From the NCBI GenBank assembly GCA_022414725.1, contig CM039463.1:25534366-25598365 (forward strand): a stretch of 64,000 nucleotides of DNA. The letters run 5' to 3'. This DNA is from Microglena sp. YARC. Its lineage: Eukaryota; Chlorophyta; Chlorophyceae; Chlamydomonadales; Chlamydomonadaceae. A program made the position numbers and the translations under genes. Of this stretch, positions 31,341 through 42,390 are shown piece after piece. The stretch's first letter is position 1. Every line of letters begins with the position of its first letter. Under the pieces are notes generated by a model that was given only the letters and a program-made list of their open reading frames with translations, searched no databases and had not been told where the DNA came from.

Positions 31341-31500
31341 GGGTACTACATTTTGTCAAATTAGTCAGCGCTTAAAGCGCACAAACATCAAATTGGTCAG
31401 CGCTTAGTAGTGCAAAAAGCGCAAAAACTACGCGCTGCGTCCACAGGGGGTTGAAAAAGCGTGTGCGAAATCGCGCTGCCACGTGCGCTTTGTAGTACCC
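31341..31500. mobile_element. MITE-like element, copy 2
   Basis: 160 bp, ending in GGGTACTACA and TGTAGTACCC. GGGTACTACATTTTGTC here is the exact complement of GACAAAATGTAGTACCC at the right end of copy 1. The interior has TCAGCGCTTA repeated and many AAAGCGC blocks. Confidence 0.65.
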
Positions 31501-31555
31501 TGGTTGAGTTGTGTGTGGGCCTGGAACATTTATTTTGGAGGGTATGCTCTCCCAA

Positions 31556-31712
31556 GAGTGGATTGGGTTGTTACATGGTTCTTCATCCAACTCTGGGCTG
31601 CTTATGGACTTACAATTCCAAGTCAGAGTGCGATAGCCACCAAAACCAGGGAGCATACTTGTTGGATTAGAGAGTTTAAAGACGTGTCCAGGTTCCACCA
31701 GGTCCTGGTCCA
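31556..31712 (+). repeat. Dispersed CTGCTCGCCGTCTTC family, long copy
   Basis: Extends the family consensus rightward: GGTTGTTACATGGTTCTTCA, TCCAACTCTGGGCTGCT, AATTCCAAGTC, GTGCGATAGCCACCAAAACC, GGGAGCATACTTG, then AGTTTAAAGACGTGTCCAGG. The final GTTTAAAGAC.TGTCCAGGTC block is also in the 31165-31300 and 46165-46320 copies, so the element is at least ~150 bp. Confidence 0.65.
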
Positions 31713-32529
31713 GGTCTCTTTTCAGCTACGTGCATCAGTTTGTAGGCAGCTCCCTCAGGTTGGAAAGGCCAATTGAGTTGGCCGCTGGTCTAGAGGAGTT
31801 TAAGGCCTAGAAAGCGGATGCTTTCCCAAGGAGGTGGGCCTCCCGGCCAGGATTGTTCAGGTTGCATTCATCGAAGGGTCCGTTGTGTTGCAGACGCAGC
31901 TTCAGTGGGTTGGTTGAGTCTCGGGACGCAGGCTATAGGTCGGCTGTGTCTCAAGACGCAGCATAAGCCGGTTCGGTTGCGTCTCAGGACGCAGAGCTGG
32001 GAGTCCTCCTGGGCAACCCTGGCGTGAACACTGATCACCTGCCCTAGCCTCTTGCGTGAATAATGGTCGGATCAGGGCCTTGGTTGCTATACTTGAACTT
32101 GGCCACATGGCTCCAAACTTTACGGCTGCTCGTCCTCTTCCGTAGTAGCATCAATATTTAAAACATTTGTTTGGATGCTATGGAGCGTGCTTGTATATGG
32201 CCAACAATGTCCAGTTCATGGCAATGTAACTTTAAGTTGGTTCCATGGTATTGGGCACATACTCCAGCATTAAGGCTGCTCGCCGTCTTCTTGATCTTGA
32301 ACTTGTTTACGTAGCTCCAGCCAGCAATTTGGCTGCTCGCCGTCTTCGGTATTACAAATAAATTTACCAGGAAAACATTGGCTGCTAGCCATCTTCGGCA
32401 GTTAAACTATCAATTCAAATTCACGAAGAAGTAATAATGAATGGATTATCAATTCTTCAACTGCTTTGTTTTATATCGGTCTATCGTTGGTGGTGCATGA
32501 TAACTTTTACCACTGTGTCCTTGGTGCAG
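31713..32529. other. Repeat-rich intergenic DNA
   Basis: 31880-32005 contains four copies of a GTCTC(A/G)GGACGCAG motif spaced ~30 bp apart. 32080-32405 holds three or four degenerate GGCTGCTCGCCGTCTTC fragments. No gene recognised. Confidence 0.5.
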
Positions 32530-32612
32530 GTTGGGTGGTTCGTGTTGCCTTGTGTTGTGAGCTTGTGCTGGAGTCCGCAGTGTTTCTGCCCAAGACATGG
32601 TATTTAAGACAG
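32530..32612 (+). CDS. Possible isolated internal exon
   Basis: An 83-nt stretch lies between TGTCCTTGGTGCAG (acceptor, 32529) and GACAG|GTAAGA (donor, 32613), both close to consensus. It is open in one frame, reading WVVRVALCCELVLESAVFLP and KTWYLRQ. No family recognised and no partner exon found nearby; CCCTAAACCCT follows at ~32705. The call rests on splice-site quality alone. Confidence 0.25.
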
Positions 32613-32960
32613 GTAAGATCAGGGTTAAGAAACTGTTGCGAAATGTGGGAGGCAGGGTGGGAGGTACTGGCTAGGGTGAGCCAGACAGGCCAGAAGATAC
32701 TGGTGTAAACCCTAAACCCTCCCTCCTGTCACATCGTTCCCTCCCTCAATTTTTACCGCCCAGCGCCCATCCATGCGATTTCAGTACATCAGGCGTACTG
32801 CCGTACGGTAACGCTAGGCCGTACTTCTTTCTTTCCTTATCCACAAGAAGTTCAGACTCAACGCCCATCTATCTAAAGCCACGCTTCCACTACCTAAAGC
32901 CACGCCCCCCGGCGTTCGTTCTATTCGATTCTATTCTCTCAGCTCCCTCACCTCGTTTTA

Positions 32961-33239
32961 ATGTCGACCTCCACGAGCGTGGCGCGCATGCCGAGGGGCA
33001 TTCGACCCCTAGTAGCTGCATCCGCCGCACAGCAAATGACGCAGGGTACTCGACAAAGCTTGGCTTTGAACCCACTTCTCCTTGATACAAACCGTACTCC
33101 TTCATCTTGCACCGATGCGCATGGCTGGAGGCTTTCCGCATCGAGCGCATCTCGGGCTTACTCCACTGGCTCCGGGGACGCACATGACGTCAACAAGGAC
33201 TTGGTGGATGACTTGATGAAAAACGGGTTGTCCTCGGAG
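32961..33239 (+). CDS. mTERF-like gene, exon 1 with organelle presequence
   Basis: Starts MSTSTSVARMPRGIRPLVAA, rich in Ser/Ala/Arg with few acids over ~75 residues. SRAYSTGSG near residue 70 resembles a mitochondrial processing site (RxY-S/T), so mitochondrial targeting is likely, plastid possible. It ends NKDLVDDLMKNGLSSE at donor GAG|GTAGGC (33240). Upstream ~80 bp are pyrimidine-rich (CTCCCTCACCTCGTTTTA), as for a 5' UTR. L...GLS.E is the start of an mTERF helix repeat, which exon 2 continues. mTERF proteins bind organelle nucleic acid and act in transcription termination, splicing or ribosome assembly. Confidence 0.6.
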
Positions 33240-33756
33240 GTAGGCTGCATGAAGTGCGCTGGCAGGGGCTTTGCTACCCTGTACAGCTACACCCCTGGGT
33301 CAAAGTGGCTCATGTTGCAGCATCAAATCACCACATATTGATAATGGGCATGTTAACACTTGAAGTTGGTTGAATGGTTCCAGCCTGATAAGGCTGCTTG
33401 CCGTCTTTTGCAGAAACATCAACATCCAAAACATTTCCCTTATCAGAGTACCCTTGATCCAATCTGGGCTGGCACAGGCCTGTGTCTACACCTTTGGACT
33501 TCCTGGCGTGGGCTTGTCTTGGGTCTACATTGGCCTGCCTATGGCAATTAACTAATGCGGAAGTCCCTGTCCAGCTAGTTTTAGGTGTTTAGTTGCACCG
33601 GGAGGTTTGCAGCAAGCATGCATGCTGCAGCTGTACCCTAGGGTGCATGTAGATCAAACTAAATCACAGATCAGGGCGTGCAAGTGCTTGTTTGTTGTGG
33701 TAGCTTATTGTCTAGGCAGTATATGTGGGTTCAAGGGTGAGCTTGGAGGATATTTC

Positions 33757-33890
33757 ATGGATTTTGTGATGATGATGATTCTGATTGCATTTTCCCTGGT
33801 GCCCTACTGGACTCCAAATACCTTGATGAAGTCACGGAGGACTTATCTACTGCATATGACAATGAGTCATGAAGTGCCATGAGCACTCAG
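33757..33890 (-). mobile_element. SINE-like element, minus copy
   Basis: Its reverse complement reads TGCAGTAGATAAGTCCTCCG, TGACTTCATCAAGGTATTTGGAGTCCAGTAGGGCACCAGGGAAAATGCAATC and then ATCATCATCATC. It matches 34240-34350 and 34478-34600 in the opposite orientation, with the ATC run always at the same end. Confidence 0.65.
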
Positions 33891-34239
33891 GAGCTCACAA
33901 TGTATCAACCGCTTGACTACTGGACCTTGGGCCTGGTTTTGCCTGTGTTGGCCTTGGGCATGGGCTAGGATTTGGATTGATTACATGGTCTATCAGCCTC
34001 TAGGGGGGGGGGGAGGGGATCTAATAGTCGGAATGTGGTTATGGAGGGGGTGGATGGAGGGGGCCACAGGGAACACCATGTATGGGTTGAAAGTTTGACT
34101 GTTGGGATAAGTAGCATGGAATTTGGATGCAAACGTGTGGCCCTGACCATCGTGCTTGGACCACAATTCTGTCTACATTTCTCTACTCGGGACACCGAGG
34201 GAAATTTCACCTGACAGATTGGCACAGATTGTTTTTTCT

Positions 34240-34352
34240 TTATTTGTTGCATGATGTTCATAAGCCTCCAATGACTCTGCAAGAGGCGGGCGCATTTAAA
34301 GTCTAGTAGGTAACCAGAAAATGAGGGAAAATGCAATCATCATCATCATCAA
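34240..34352 (+). mobile_element. SINE-like element, plus copy 1
   Basis: TTTGTTGCATGATGTTCATA, AGCCTCCAATGACTCTGCAAGAGGC, AAAGTCTAGTAGGTAACCAG and AAAATGCAATCATCATCATC. The trinucleotide 3' tail suggests retroposition by a LINE partner. Confidence 0.6.
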
Positions 34353-34477
34353 CCAACCCTCCAATCAATAAACAAACCAATCAATCACAATTATGTCTGA
34401 ACTTATGTACTCGCAGCACACAGGAAACAATTCACCATACAGTTAAGCGCAAATAAAATAGTTGCTTTCTTTTATTT

Positions 34478-34612
34478 TTGTGCATGATGCTCATAAGTCC
34501 CTCTTGACTCCGTCAAAGACGTTAAGAGTCCAGTCAGGCACCAGGAAAAATGTAATTGTCATCACCATCACCATCATCATTATCACCATCATCATCATGA
34601 TCACCATCAACC
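34478..34612 (+). mobile_element. SINE-like element, plus copy 2
   Basis: TTTGTGCATGATGCTCATAA, GTCCCTCTTGACTCCGTCAAAGACGTTAAGAGTCCAGTCAGGCACCAGG and AAAAATGTAATTGTCATC followed by (ATC)n with CAC variants. Confidence 0.65.
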
Positions 34613-34980
34613 AACCATCCAACCATTCAACAATCAAAGAAACACGATGAAAGAAAGACACGGTTGAACATTTTAATGTACAAAGTAATGTACATATTTT
34701 AAAAAGCAAAGAAAGAAGCAAACATTCACATCAAAGAAGCAGATTCCCTAGGCCGTGTTTTTTCAGAAAATATAGCAAGATGACCTATCTTGCGCATCAA
34801 CTAGCAAATGCTATTTGCCACTCACACCCCCACCCCCAGACCACACCACCCCAATGAGTAAATAGGCATCTTCCTTTGGATTGACCCTAGAATGCTCTGA
34901 ACCAACTCTGTTTTTTTCACTGTCCTCTCGTAGCTAAAAAAACCAATCACTGGTGAGGAGGATGGACTGATTAAGAAGAG

Positions 34981-35735
34981 CTGATGCTCAGATTGCAAAT
35001 GACTTCCAGGGAAGCTGCTCAAGTGGTTAGGAGGGCTAACCACATCAATCCTGGCACTCCCTTGAGGTTGCATAACTTGAGAGGATGGATTGAGACCCTT
35101 GTCAGCTTCGGCTTGAGTATTGACGATGTATCAGGGGGGCTTCGAGGGAGCCCTGGCCTCATTGCATCACCAGCTAGTGGGCAGGAGAAAAAACACGCTG
35201 AGTTGATACAGGTGCTAGCTGCCAATGGTCTGACTGAGCATCAAATTCGAGACGTGTTGAGAAGGCTCCCCTTCATGTTGGTTCACATCACACCATCATC
35301 CCTCGATGCCAAGCTGCTCCACCTCAAAGGATTAGGCTTCGTCTCTTCCAAGTAGAAGGGTCTGTTGGATAAAGAGCCATGCATCCTCACTTACTCCCTT
35401 AATTGGGACTCAGTCCAGTGGCTTGTGGGGAATGGCTTTGTGCGCGAGGTAGCCAGACGCATGATCATGGGGAGACCTAATCATGTTGGCTACTCCCCTA
35501 AGACCAACCTCAGCAAGAAGCTGGACTACTACACCTGGCTCGTGAGACTCGGGAAGACGCCTGCTCAATCCTCACCAAGAAATACAACCTGTTCATATCA
35601 GGCGTTTCAACGGTGCACGCCAAGCTAGCCTTCATGGTCGACAAGCTGGACATCGATGTGGTGACAATGATGAAGCATAACAGACATTATAACCTACTCC
35701 ATACAACCGACAAACATCGAGAGCAGATTTTGTAG
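34981..35735 (+). pseudogene. mTERF-like gene, exon 2, broken
   Basis: The frame from 34984 shows mTERF helix repeats: LVSFGLSIDDVSGGLRGSPG, LAANGLTEHQIRDVLRRLPF, then LDAKLLHLKGLGF, matching the family pattern L..GLS...I...L...P.LL......L..K...L..LGF. A TAG at 35353-35355 interrupts after GFVSSK; the same frame goes on with KGLLDKEPCILTYSLNWDSV and KKLDYYTWLVRLG. At ~35557 a one-base loss shifts the frame; the continuation is ILTKKYNLFISGVSTVHAKL, AFMVDKL, ending KHREQIL and TAG at 35733-35735. One stop and one frameshift suggest a pseudogene or consensus errors. The LINE begins within ~100 bp of this end. Confidence 0.65.
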
Positions 35736-35826
35736 GCGCTACTTCCCCTCCGCATTAGCGGAAACTGGATTCGGAATGCCGCGACGCTAGGCTTTGTAAC
35801 GATCACACCCGCGAGGGAAATGAGCA

Positions 35827-36886
35827 ATGTGCCCCCATCTCAGATCCACCGCTCCCCACCTCCACCTCCTCCAAAGTGATCCATCTCAACTGTCGGCGAG
35901 CGAGCAGTTCGAATCCAGGGAAGCAGCGCTCTGGAAGCACCAGAGCGCAGCAAAACCCATGGAAAAAGGTAGGGAATATCAAAACGCCCAACGCCTCTGC
36001 CAGCATCACCCAACCAAATTCTACCACCAAATCCCCGTACCGGGCGGATTACCAAATCTACACCAAACAAGAAGAACAACACCACGTTTCGAGCGGACAC
36101 GCTGTCGCGAAGCGATCCTGGAACACCTGCTATACAGATATTCCAGGATGGGGCACCTGCATACCAAATCCCACGATGATCGTCACCACCCTCCGACGAA
36201 TCCTGACCACCATAAAAAAAAATATCATCTCCACTTCCAGCATCAAACAATCAAAAATCACCACCAAACCCTACTATGGAAAAGATACCATCTCCAACGC
36301 GACGATCCACATCGTCGTCCTTCTTATCCTCCTAACAAGCACAGCCTTCCAACACCACAAACACTTGCAACTCTCAAGCCCCACAACCCTCCAACGATAC
36401 AATGCTCCGATATGGCCCCTTCCAATCTAAGCTCCTCACAGGTGAGAACTACGAGTCGTGCCTCCCCAGTAACGACCTGTACTCACGCATCGACCTTCAA
36501 CCTCCCTTCGACCATTGCTGCGTCTCCCTGCTCCGCAACAACACATTCCATCCAAACCAACATCTCCCCCAAATCCACCCTTACTGGGATAATACCGTCC
36601 ATCGTGGCGAAGGTGAGAGTCCTATTGAATCCTGCAGATTCAATGGGGGGCAAAAGCCTGACGGCAGCCCCCAAATGGAAAGCATAAGCCTGACGGCAGC
36701 TATCCGAACCTCGCAAATAACAATATCTCCTCGACAGGTCTCAGTGGCACCAAGCCTGTGCTCGAATCCAGAGGGGACGTCCTCTACCCCCCCGAGGGAC
36801 ACAGGAAGTAGCAAACCCCCTGGACCTCTGGATAACAGCACTGCTCCTCCTGCTCTTCTCTCTTATCAGCACTACCCACTGTCCCA
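35827..36886 (+). pseudogene. LINE ORF1 region, frame uncertain
   Basis: Three plus frames are each open for long parts (35827-36687, 35876-36430, 36402-36902), because the DNA is C- and A-rich with few stops. Products are rich in Ser, Thr, Pro, His and Asn. No CCHC knuckle, esterase or RRM motif typical of LINE ORF1 was seen. A pyrimidine-poor, Pro/His/Thr-rich N-terminal region is all I can claim; which frame was translated cannot be decided. Confidence 0.35.
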
Positions 36887-37972
36887 GTGGAAACATCCAT
36901 AGCAAGAGCAACAAAAATAGAAAAAAATAGACATGGATATGAGCCCCTCTGGACACTATCTCCTTATAATGTGAACCCCTGCCAGACCAAAGGCACAGCC
37001 TGCCACTCCTGTGCTGAGATTACAACCTGTAACAGATTAAACCTTGCCTGCACTCTTCCCTCCCCTATCTCTCCTGCTCTCACTCTACCCATAGACAGCT
37101 CAGATACTCAGGAGGATGCTCACAGCAGTAAGTACCCCTACAGCTGCCCCCTCTCCACTCCTCCTACACCCCCCACACTCAGAGGAGGTAGACCCAGAGG
37201 AAGCAGACGCCTACAAAGTAAGTCTGAGTCTGCCCCATACTGGGAAGCCCAAACAGCCTCTCACTGCCAAATTCACTCCATCAATGCCTACCTTGGATAC
37301 AAAGCCATGGATATCAATCTAGTCCTAGACTTTGCTAACAAACTCCACACTCAAGTCACTAGAGCCACTGATAATCACTGGAAGGTTATGGGATCATATT
37401 TTCTCAACCCCTCTGGAAACTATAATAATGCCCTTATTGACTACTACACCTTCACCAAGCAGACTGGCACTGGATACCTGGTCAGCCACAGGAACCACCC
37501 ATACACACCACTACACACCTCATCTCCTAACACTGAAGAAAACTATGATACAGGCATCCAACTTGGTAGCACCAAACAACAAATCCTTAGCAGAATTCCC
37601 ATCAATAGCACCAAATTCATACTGCACTACTGGTCCAATGGCTATGGTCATGCAATCACTATCAAATACTACAGCAATAAATGGTACAACCTTGACTCTG
37701 AAATCTCTGGACCCACCATCCTAACCCCCCAAGACTGGCACCAGCTCCAGGGGCGCATCTACACTCTTAGCCAGGCTACACCCTCCTTCCATGGCCATCC
37801 ATTTCAACCTGATCTCTATTTTGATCCAACCAATCCCCACCCTAATACCAATGGTACCATCCTAGAAGACTCTCAACAGATCAACACCTACACCAATCCA
37901 CCACCTTCACCACCAGATCAAACAATCCCTACCACTCAAAATAACACTGAAAACACCCACAGACGAAGATGA
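36887..37972 (+). CDS. LINE Josephin-like cysteine protease region
   Basis: Open frame numbered from the GTG at 36887; the true start may lie upstream. Residues ~30-60 hold CQTKGTACHSCAEITTC, a possible metal-binding cluster. Residues 118-275 look like a Josephin (MJD) deubiquitinase domain: YWEAQTASHCQIHSINAYLG places Q122 five residues before C127 (codon 37265) and H130 three after it, as in Josephin. GYGHAITIKYYSNKWYNLDS gives H255 (codon 37649) and, 15 residues on, D270 (codon 37694), the spacing of the Josephin His-Asn pair but with Asp; SGP follows, as in ataxin-3 relatives. Possible role: processing the LINE polyprotein or removing ubiquitin. The frame ends TGA at 37970 and coding probably shifts to frame 0 (DEDDDIIYLVSEDESHAKRK). 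Confidence 0.6.
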   Translation: METSIARATKIEKNRHGYEPLWTLSPYNVNPCQTKGTACHSCAEITTCNRLNLACTLPSPISPALTLPIDSSDTQEDAHSSKYPYSCPLSTPPTPPTLRGGRPRGSRRLQSKSESAPYWEAQTASHCQIHSINAYLGYKAMDINLVLDFANKLHTQVTRATDNHWKVMGSYFLNPSGNYNNALIDYYTFTKQTGTGYLVSHRNHPYTPLHTSSPNTEENYDTGIQLGSTKQQILSRIPINSTKFILHYWSNGYGHAITIKYYSNKWYNLDSEISGPTILTPQDWHQLQGRIYTLSQATPSFHGHPFQPDLYFDPTNPHPNTNGTILEDSQQINTYTNPPPSPPDQTIPTTQNNTENTHRRR

Positions 37973-37998
37973 TGACATTATCTATCTAGTATCTGAGG

Positions 37999-39436
37999 AT
38001 GAATCCCACGCAAAACGTAAGAAACCCTACACCTCTACCAAAAAATCTAAAAAATCCAAGAAAACTACCACCACTAAAAAAACGGTCACGAAGTGACCTT
38101 CCCCCCCCAATACAGGCAGCAAGGCTCCCCACCCCCAGCAGGCCTACCATCCCTGAATACAACAAGCTCAGACAGACCCGGATCCCTGGAGCTCCCCCCC
38201 CGTCCAAGAAGCAGCAGTCCATCAGCACTACCAAGCCCACCTCACCGGTGAAACGTAGTAAGCCTAAATACTCTGAACAAACCTCAGACCACCCTGTCCA
38301 ACAGCAGGAACACATTCTTAATGACACTAACATCACCACTATCAACTGCAGGGGAATTGGATCCTCCTGGGAAGTCATCTATGATCACATTAGATCCAGG
38401 GATAATGATATAATAATTCTCACTGAAACCAAACTACTCTCACACAGAAAATCCATTCTAAACATGATTAAATCAGACATGCATGATTATCACTTCCACC
38501 ACAACAGCAAAACTACTCTCCAAGCTACCAGCCCTGACAAAATAGTCACCCCCTCAGCAGGGGTCATTACCCTAATCAGGAAAACAGTCACTGCTCACCC
38601 AGTCAATCATGAAACTCCAGTCGAACTCTCTGGACACATTACTCACCAAACCATAAACAACATAACCCATGTCCTGGCGTCTACATGCCCTGTAACAATG
38701 CCCCCAAAAGAGAGAACATCTACTCCTACATCCACCACATTACTGAGAAAAATCCTACCCACCACTACATCCTAGCTGGGGACTGGAATGCCACATGCCA
38801 CACCACTGACAGAAGCAGTCTAACCAAATATCCAGATGACATTTCTCACCAGCAACACATTTCTCAACTCTGTATCACTCCACAACCACAACCCAGACCT
38901 CACACATACTTTTCTTGCAGCAACAAACACCCCTACAGCAGTCGTATTGATGATATCCTGCTCATCAACTCACCTCCGGGCACCCACACCACTGAAAGCA
39001 CCCACCAAATGGGGGACACCCTAGACCACCATGCACTTGAGCAACGCCTCACCTCCACTCTCCTCCCCCCTCCTGCCATACCTCCAACCAACACCTACAC
39101 CTCCCCTCAGCTCCTCCTCCCTCTTAAACAATCAGACAAAGAGAAAACTAGGCAAGCCATCACTACTCAATACCTCCACCAATTCCTGAGCTCTCACACT
39201 AACATAGAATCCGCCTAGCAAACTGCTCAGGACCTTCTTGGGGAAGACAGGACTGCCTCTCACATTCAATCCATCAGGCAGGAACTGATGACTACACTTC
39301 CAGAAGACCTCAACAGTATGGCCGACCACCTTATGACCACCCTGCATCAAGCCCTCAGTATAATGATAGAGACTTGCCCCACTAAACAAACCATCTCTGG
39401 CATCTTCCTCCCCAGAAGACAGCTAAATCCTACCAA
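37999..39436 (+). pseudogene. LINE APE-type endonuclease
   Basis: A basic Pro/Lys-rich linker leads to the apurinic-endonuclease-like domain that nicks target DNA. Motifs: TTINCRGIG (~38337), IIILTETKLL (catalytic Glu), GVITLIRK, then after a frameshift at ~38685 MPCNNAPKRENIYSYI, YILAGDWNAT (Asp/Asn pair), SSRIDDILLIN and GDTLDHHALE (final Asp-His). All expected APE catalytic positions are present. A TAG at 39216-39218 interrupts; the same frame goes on as QTAQDLLGEDRTASHIQSIR to ~39436, then coding moves to frame 2. Confidence 0.85.
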
Positions 39437-39451
39437 CAACTTAACCAACAC

Positions 39452-41240
39452 GTGAAACACATTAAAACTCTCCGCACCCAATCCTACTCCATGGACCAAT
39501 CTGGATATGATAACCTGCGCTCTTCCCCATCCTTTCCTCCAGACTGCCCTCTACAAACTACAACGCAAGTCCAACTCCTTCTCCTCCACAACCCCCTTCT
39601 TACCCAATACCGTCAATCACTCACTGATGACATACAACACACTATCCAGGAGCTACGCACTATCCAAGCCCTGCAAAAGGAGGAAAGAAGCACCAAGGCC
39701 ATCAAGAAGTTTCGCCATCGCCTTAATACACAGGCGCGGGTTACGCATAGACACATCTTCAAACCAGACGGCCAGCCCCACTCTCCCACTGTCCTTCTTA
39801 ACCAGCAAACTGGAACCCTTCATACTAAAACTAAAGATCTCCTTGACCTTTTGACCAAACACATGGGCAAACTCATGTCTCCCCCTGTGCCCCCACCCAA
39901 TGGCAACTACACTGCCTACTCTACCCCTCCCCCCTGGGAAACACACACTGACAAATTTCAACTCGAAACCCCCGCCACCTCTATTCAGCATACTGCCTCA
40001 CCCTACACCTACCTCTCATCCCCAACTGCCTACACCGACTGCATCAGAAAACTGGCCACAAATAAAGCCACAGGACCAGATGGGATACCCAATGAATTAC
40101 TGATGTGTCTCCCCACCGAAATGCACACTGTCATTCACAAACTTATGCAAATCTCCTGGATCCTGGGAGAAACCCCAGACTGCTGGAAAACTTCTCACAC
40201 AGTTATGCTTTACAAAAAATCTGACCCGTACCTTCCCCAGAACTATAGACCCATAGGACTTAACAATTCTGTGGCTAAACTCTGGACCTCTCTCATCACC
40301 AACACAATTTCCACCTACTCAGAAACCAATCATATTCTCAGCACCTGCCAAGAGGGATTTAGAAAAGACAAGAGCACCTATAGGCAGCTCCTCAACCTCC
40401 TTCACAACATAGAGGATGCCTCCCTCTTCCAACAAGACTTGTACGCAGCTTACTTTGACTTTAGCTCTGCCTTCAACATGATAGATCACCAAAAACTTCT
40501 TTGCATTATGCACAACCTTGGATTCACCCACGACACCATAGACACAGTCAAAGGGATCTATACCAACTCCAACACTCACATCCTCCTTAAACAACACACC
40601 TGGTCAACCCATCCCCATCACCAGGGGATCCATCCAAGGGGACACACTCTCCCCTCTCCTCTTCATCATCTTTATTGAACCCCTCCACCGATGGCTATGC
40701 TCAGGAGGTAGGGGATACCGCGCTGCCTCCCTTCCCACCGCGGAGGCTGACGAGCACCTCACCAGCAGCCTGGGGTACGCGGATGACACCGCAGTCCTCA
40801 CTGGAACGGTCGAGGACCTCCGCATCCAATGTGGTAAAGTCCAACTGTTAAGCACCTGGTCTGGCATCCCTCTCAATGCTACCAAATGTGTGGTCAGTGG
40901 CATCCTTCACAAGACACACCCCTCAAACCCCACCCACACTGATATCCTCAAACAAAGACTCCAGGACAAAATAGCCCTTGGAGACACATATGCCACTTAT
41001 CAACCACCAGATATAGCCTACAAATACTTAGGAGTCCACATCTCTCTCACCCTCAACTGGAAAACCCAACTGCATGCCACCCTTGACATTATCCACACCA
41101 AGGGCCTACATATACTCAACAAAGCTAAAAGCAGGGCAACCCCTGAACAATGCATACGCATAATCACACAATGCATCAGAGCAGCCATCAAATACCCTAT
41201 GATCGTAGCCCCTTCTCTCTCACAGACATCCACATTATAG
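39452..41240 (+). pseudogene. LINE reverse transcriptase
   Basis: Finger and palm motifs in order: NKATGPDGIPNELL, VMLYKKSDPYLPQNYRPIGL, CQEGFRKDKST, YAAYFDFSSAFNMIDH (motif A Asp); after a frameshift at ~40605-40618, GSIQGDTLSPLLFIIFIEP (motif B), LGYADDTAVLTG (motif C; YADD at 40776-40787), GIPLNATKCVVSG (D) and YKYLGVHIS (E). The enzyme would copy the element RNA at the nicked target. Frame 2 runs 39452-40678 and frame 0 runs ~40600-41240. Catalytic aspartates are intact; the frameshift between motifs A and B kills this copy. Confidence 0.93.
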
Positions 41241-42390
41241 ATAAAGCAGTACTTAAGACAGTCAAACTGTGCAGCAGCCTTCCCATGTCCTTCCCCACTA
41301 GGGCACTACACCTGCCCAAAACAGAGGCAGGCCTAGGGATCCCCTCTCTCCTCACTGAATACACACAAATTACTGCCTCTGCCCTCACCCACGCCATGAA
41401 TGACACTGGACGCCTGGGCATACTAACCAAATCTCTCCTCACTAAAACCTTCAAAACTTTCCACACTCTCACTCCAACCTCTCTCTCTCCCAAACTCCTC
41501 CAATACTCATCTCTTGCCCGGCAACTTCAACTCCTAGACCATTCAAACATCCAAATTACCTGGAATGACACAGAACTCCTGGATAAGCTCAACATCCAAT
41601 CAGTACTCCCTCAACCTGCTCACATCCCTGTCTCCCTTGTGACTCCCTTCCACGATCTAGGGATCTATACATACCACGACCTGGTTACTCCAGCAGGCAC
41701 TCACCTTATCACTACCACGGATCTCCCTCTTATCACACACAGGGCAAAGTCAGAAAGCACCATCGGCGCTCCCTCAACCTCCTTACAGCACACCTCACTG
41801 GCAACAGCCCGACCTGCTCCCCTCCTTCAGCCATGCCAACCCTCTTCCATTACCGCAGCGACAACTTACCTCGTCATACACCATCCCACCCAAACCGTCA
41901 GCCGATGCGCAGAACATGTTTGTCGCCCGCCCGGCCTCCACCCCAACTCAGCGCTACCCCACCAGCCGAGCGCAACCTCCTGTCAAGGAAGCGGACTACA
42001 CAGCAGACCCTCTCCGAGACCTCAGCGGGGAACAATGGTGGGCGTGGACCACCTGCAACTCCACAGCCGAATGGAACGCCAACGTCGACCACTACGGTAA
42101 AGCATGGGGCAACAATGAAGCCGCGACAACCTGGGCATCCCGCCTTCACCTCTGCAAGGCCATCATCCGCGGCCCAGCCAAGCCCTTCTTTAAGCACTAC
42201 AACATCACTAAGGTCTCCAACCCTGATCTTCTCAAGGCAGCAATGCTCCACCCTACCCCTGGATCCCATCCCCCCCCTACCCGTCTCCTTCACCTCACCT
42301 ATGGTAACCAGTACAAACCCCTCAGCATCACCAGCTGGCGCAGCAAACGGACCATGGACACTAGGGACACCAGCATCACCACCCACTGCC
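41150..42390 (+). pseudogene. LINE post-RT thumb/linker region
   Basis: Frame 2 continues from the RT with SLTDIHIIDKAVLKTVKLCS, FPTRALHLPKTEAGLGIPSL, a LINE-typical thumb in which LP...GGLGI-like sequence follows the palm. From ~41916 frame 0 carries KEADYTADPLRDLSGEQWWA and WTTCNSTAEWNANVDHYGKA, a Trp-rich stretch I do not recognise. Frames 2, 0 and 1 overlap here, so frameshifts lie at ~41200, ~41900-42000 and ~42390. Confidence 0.6.

Larger units (their letters stand above)
33240..34980 (+). other. mTERF-like intron with repeats
   Basis: Starts with GTAGGC. Holds a CTGCTTGCCGTCTTTTGCAG family fragment (~33360-33420), a G-run (34002-34012) and three copies of a short interspersed element with an (ATC)n end. 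Its 3' end is unclear: 34921-34980 lacks a strong acceptor, and the only phase-0 option for exon 2 is the weak AAGAAGAG at 34980. Confidence 0.5.
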
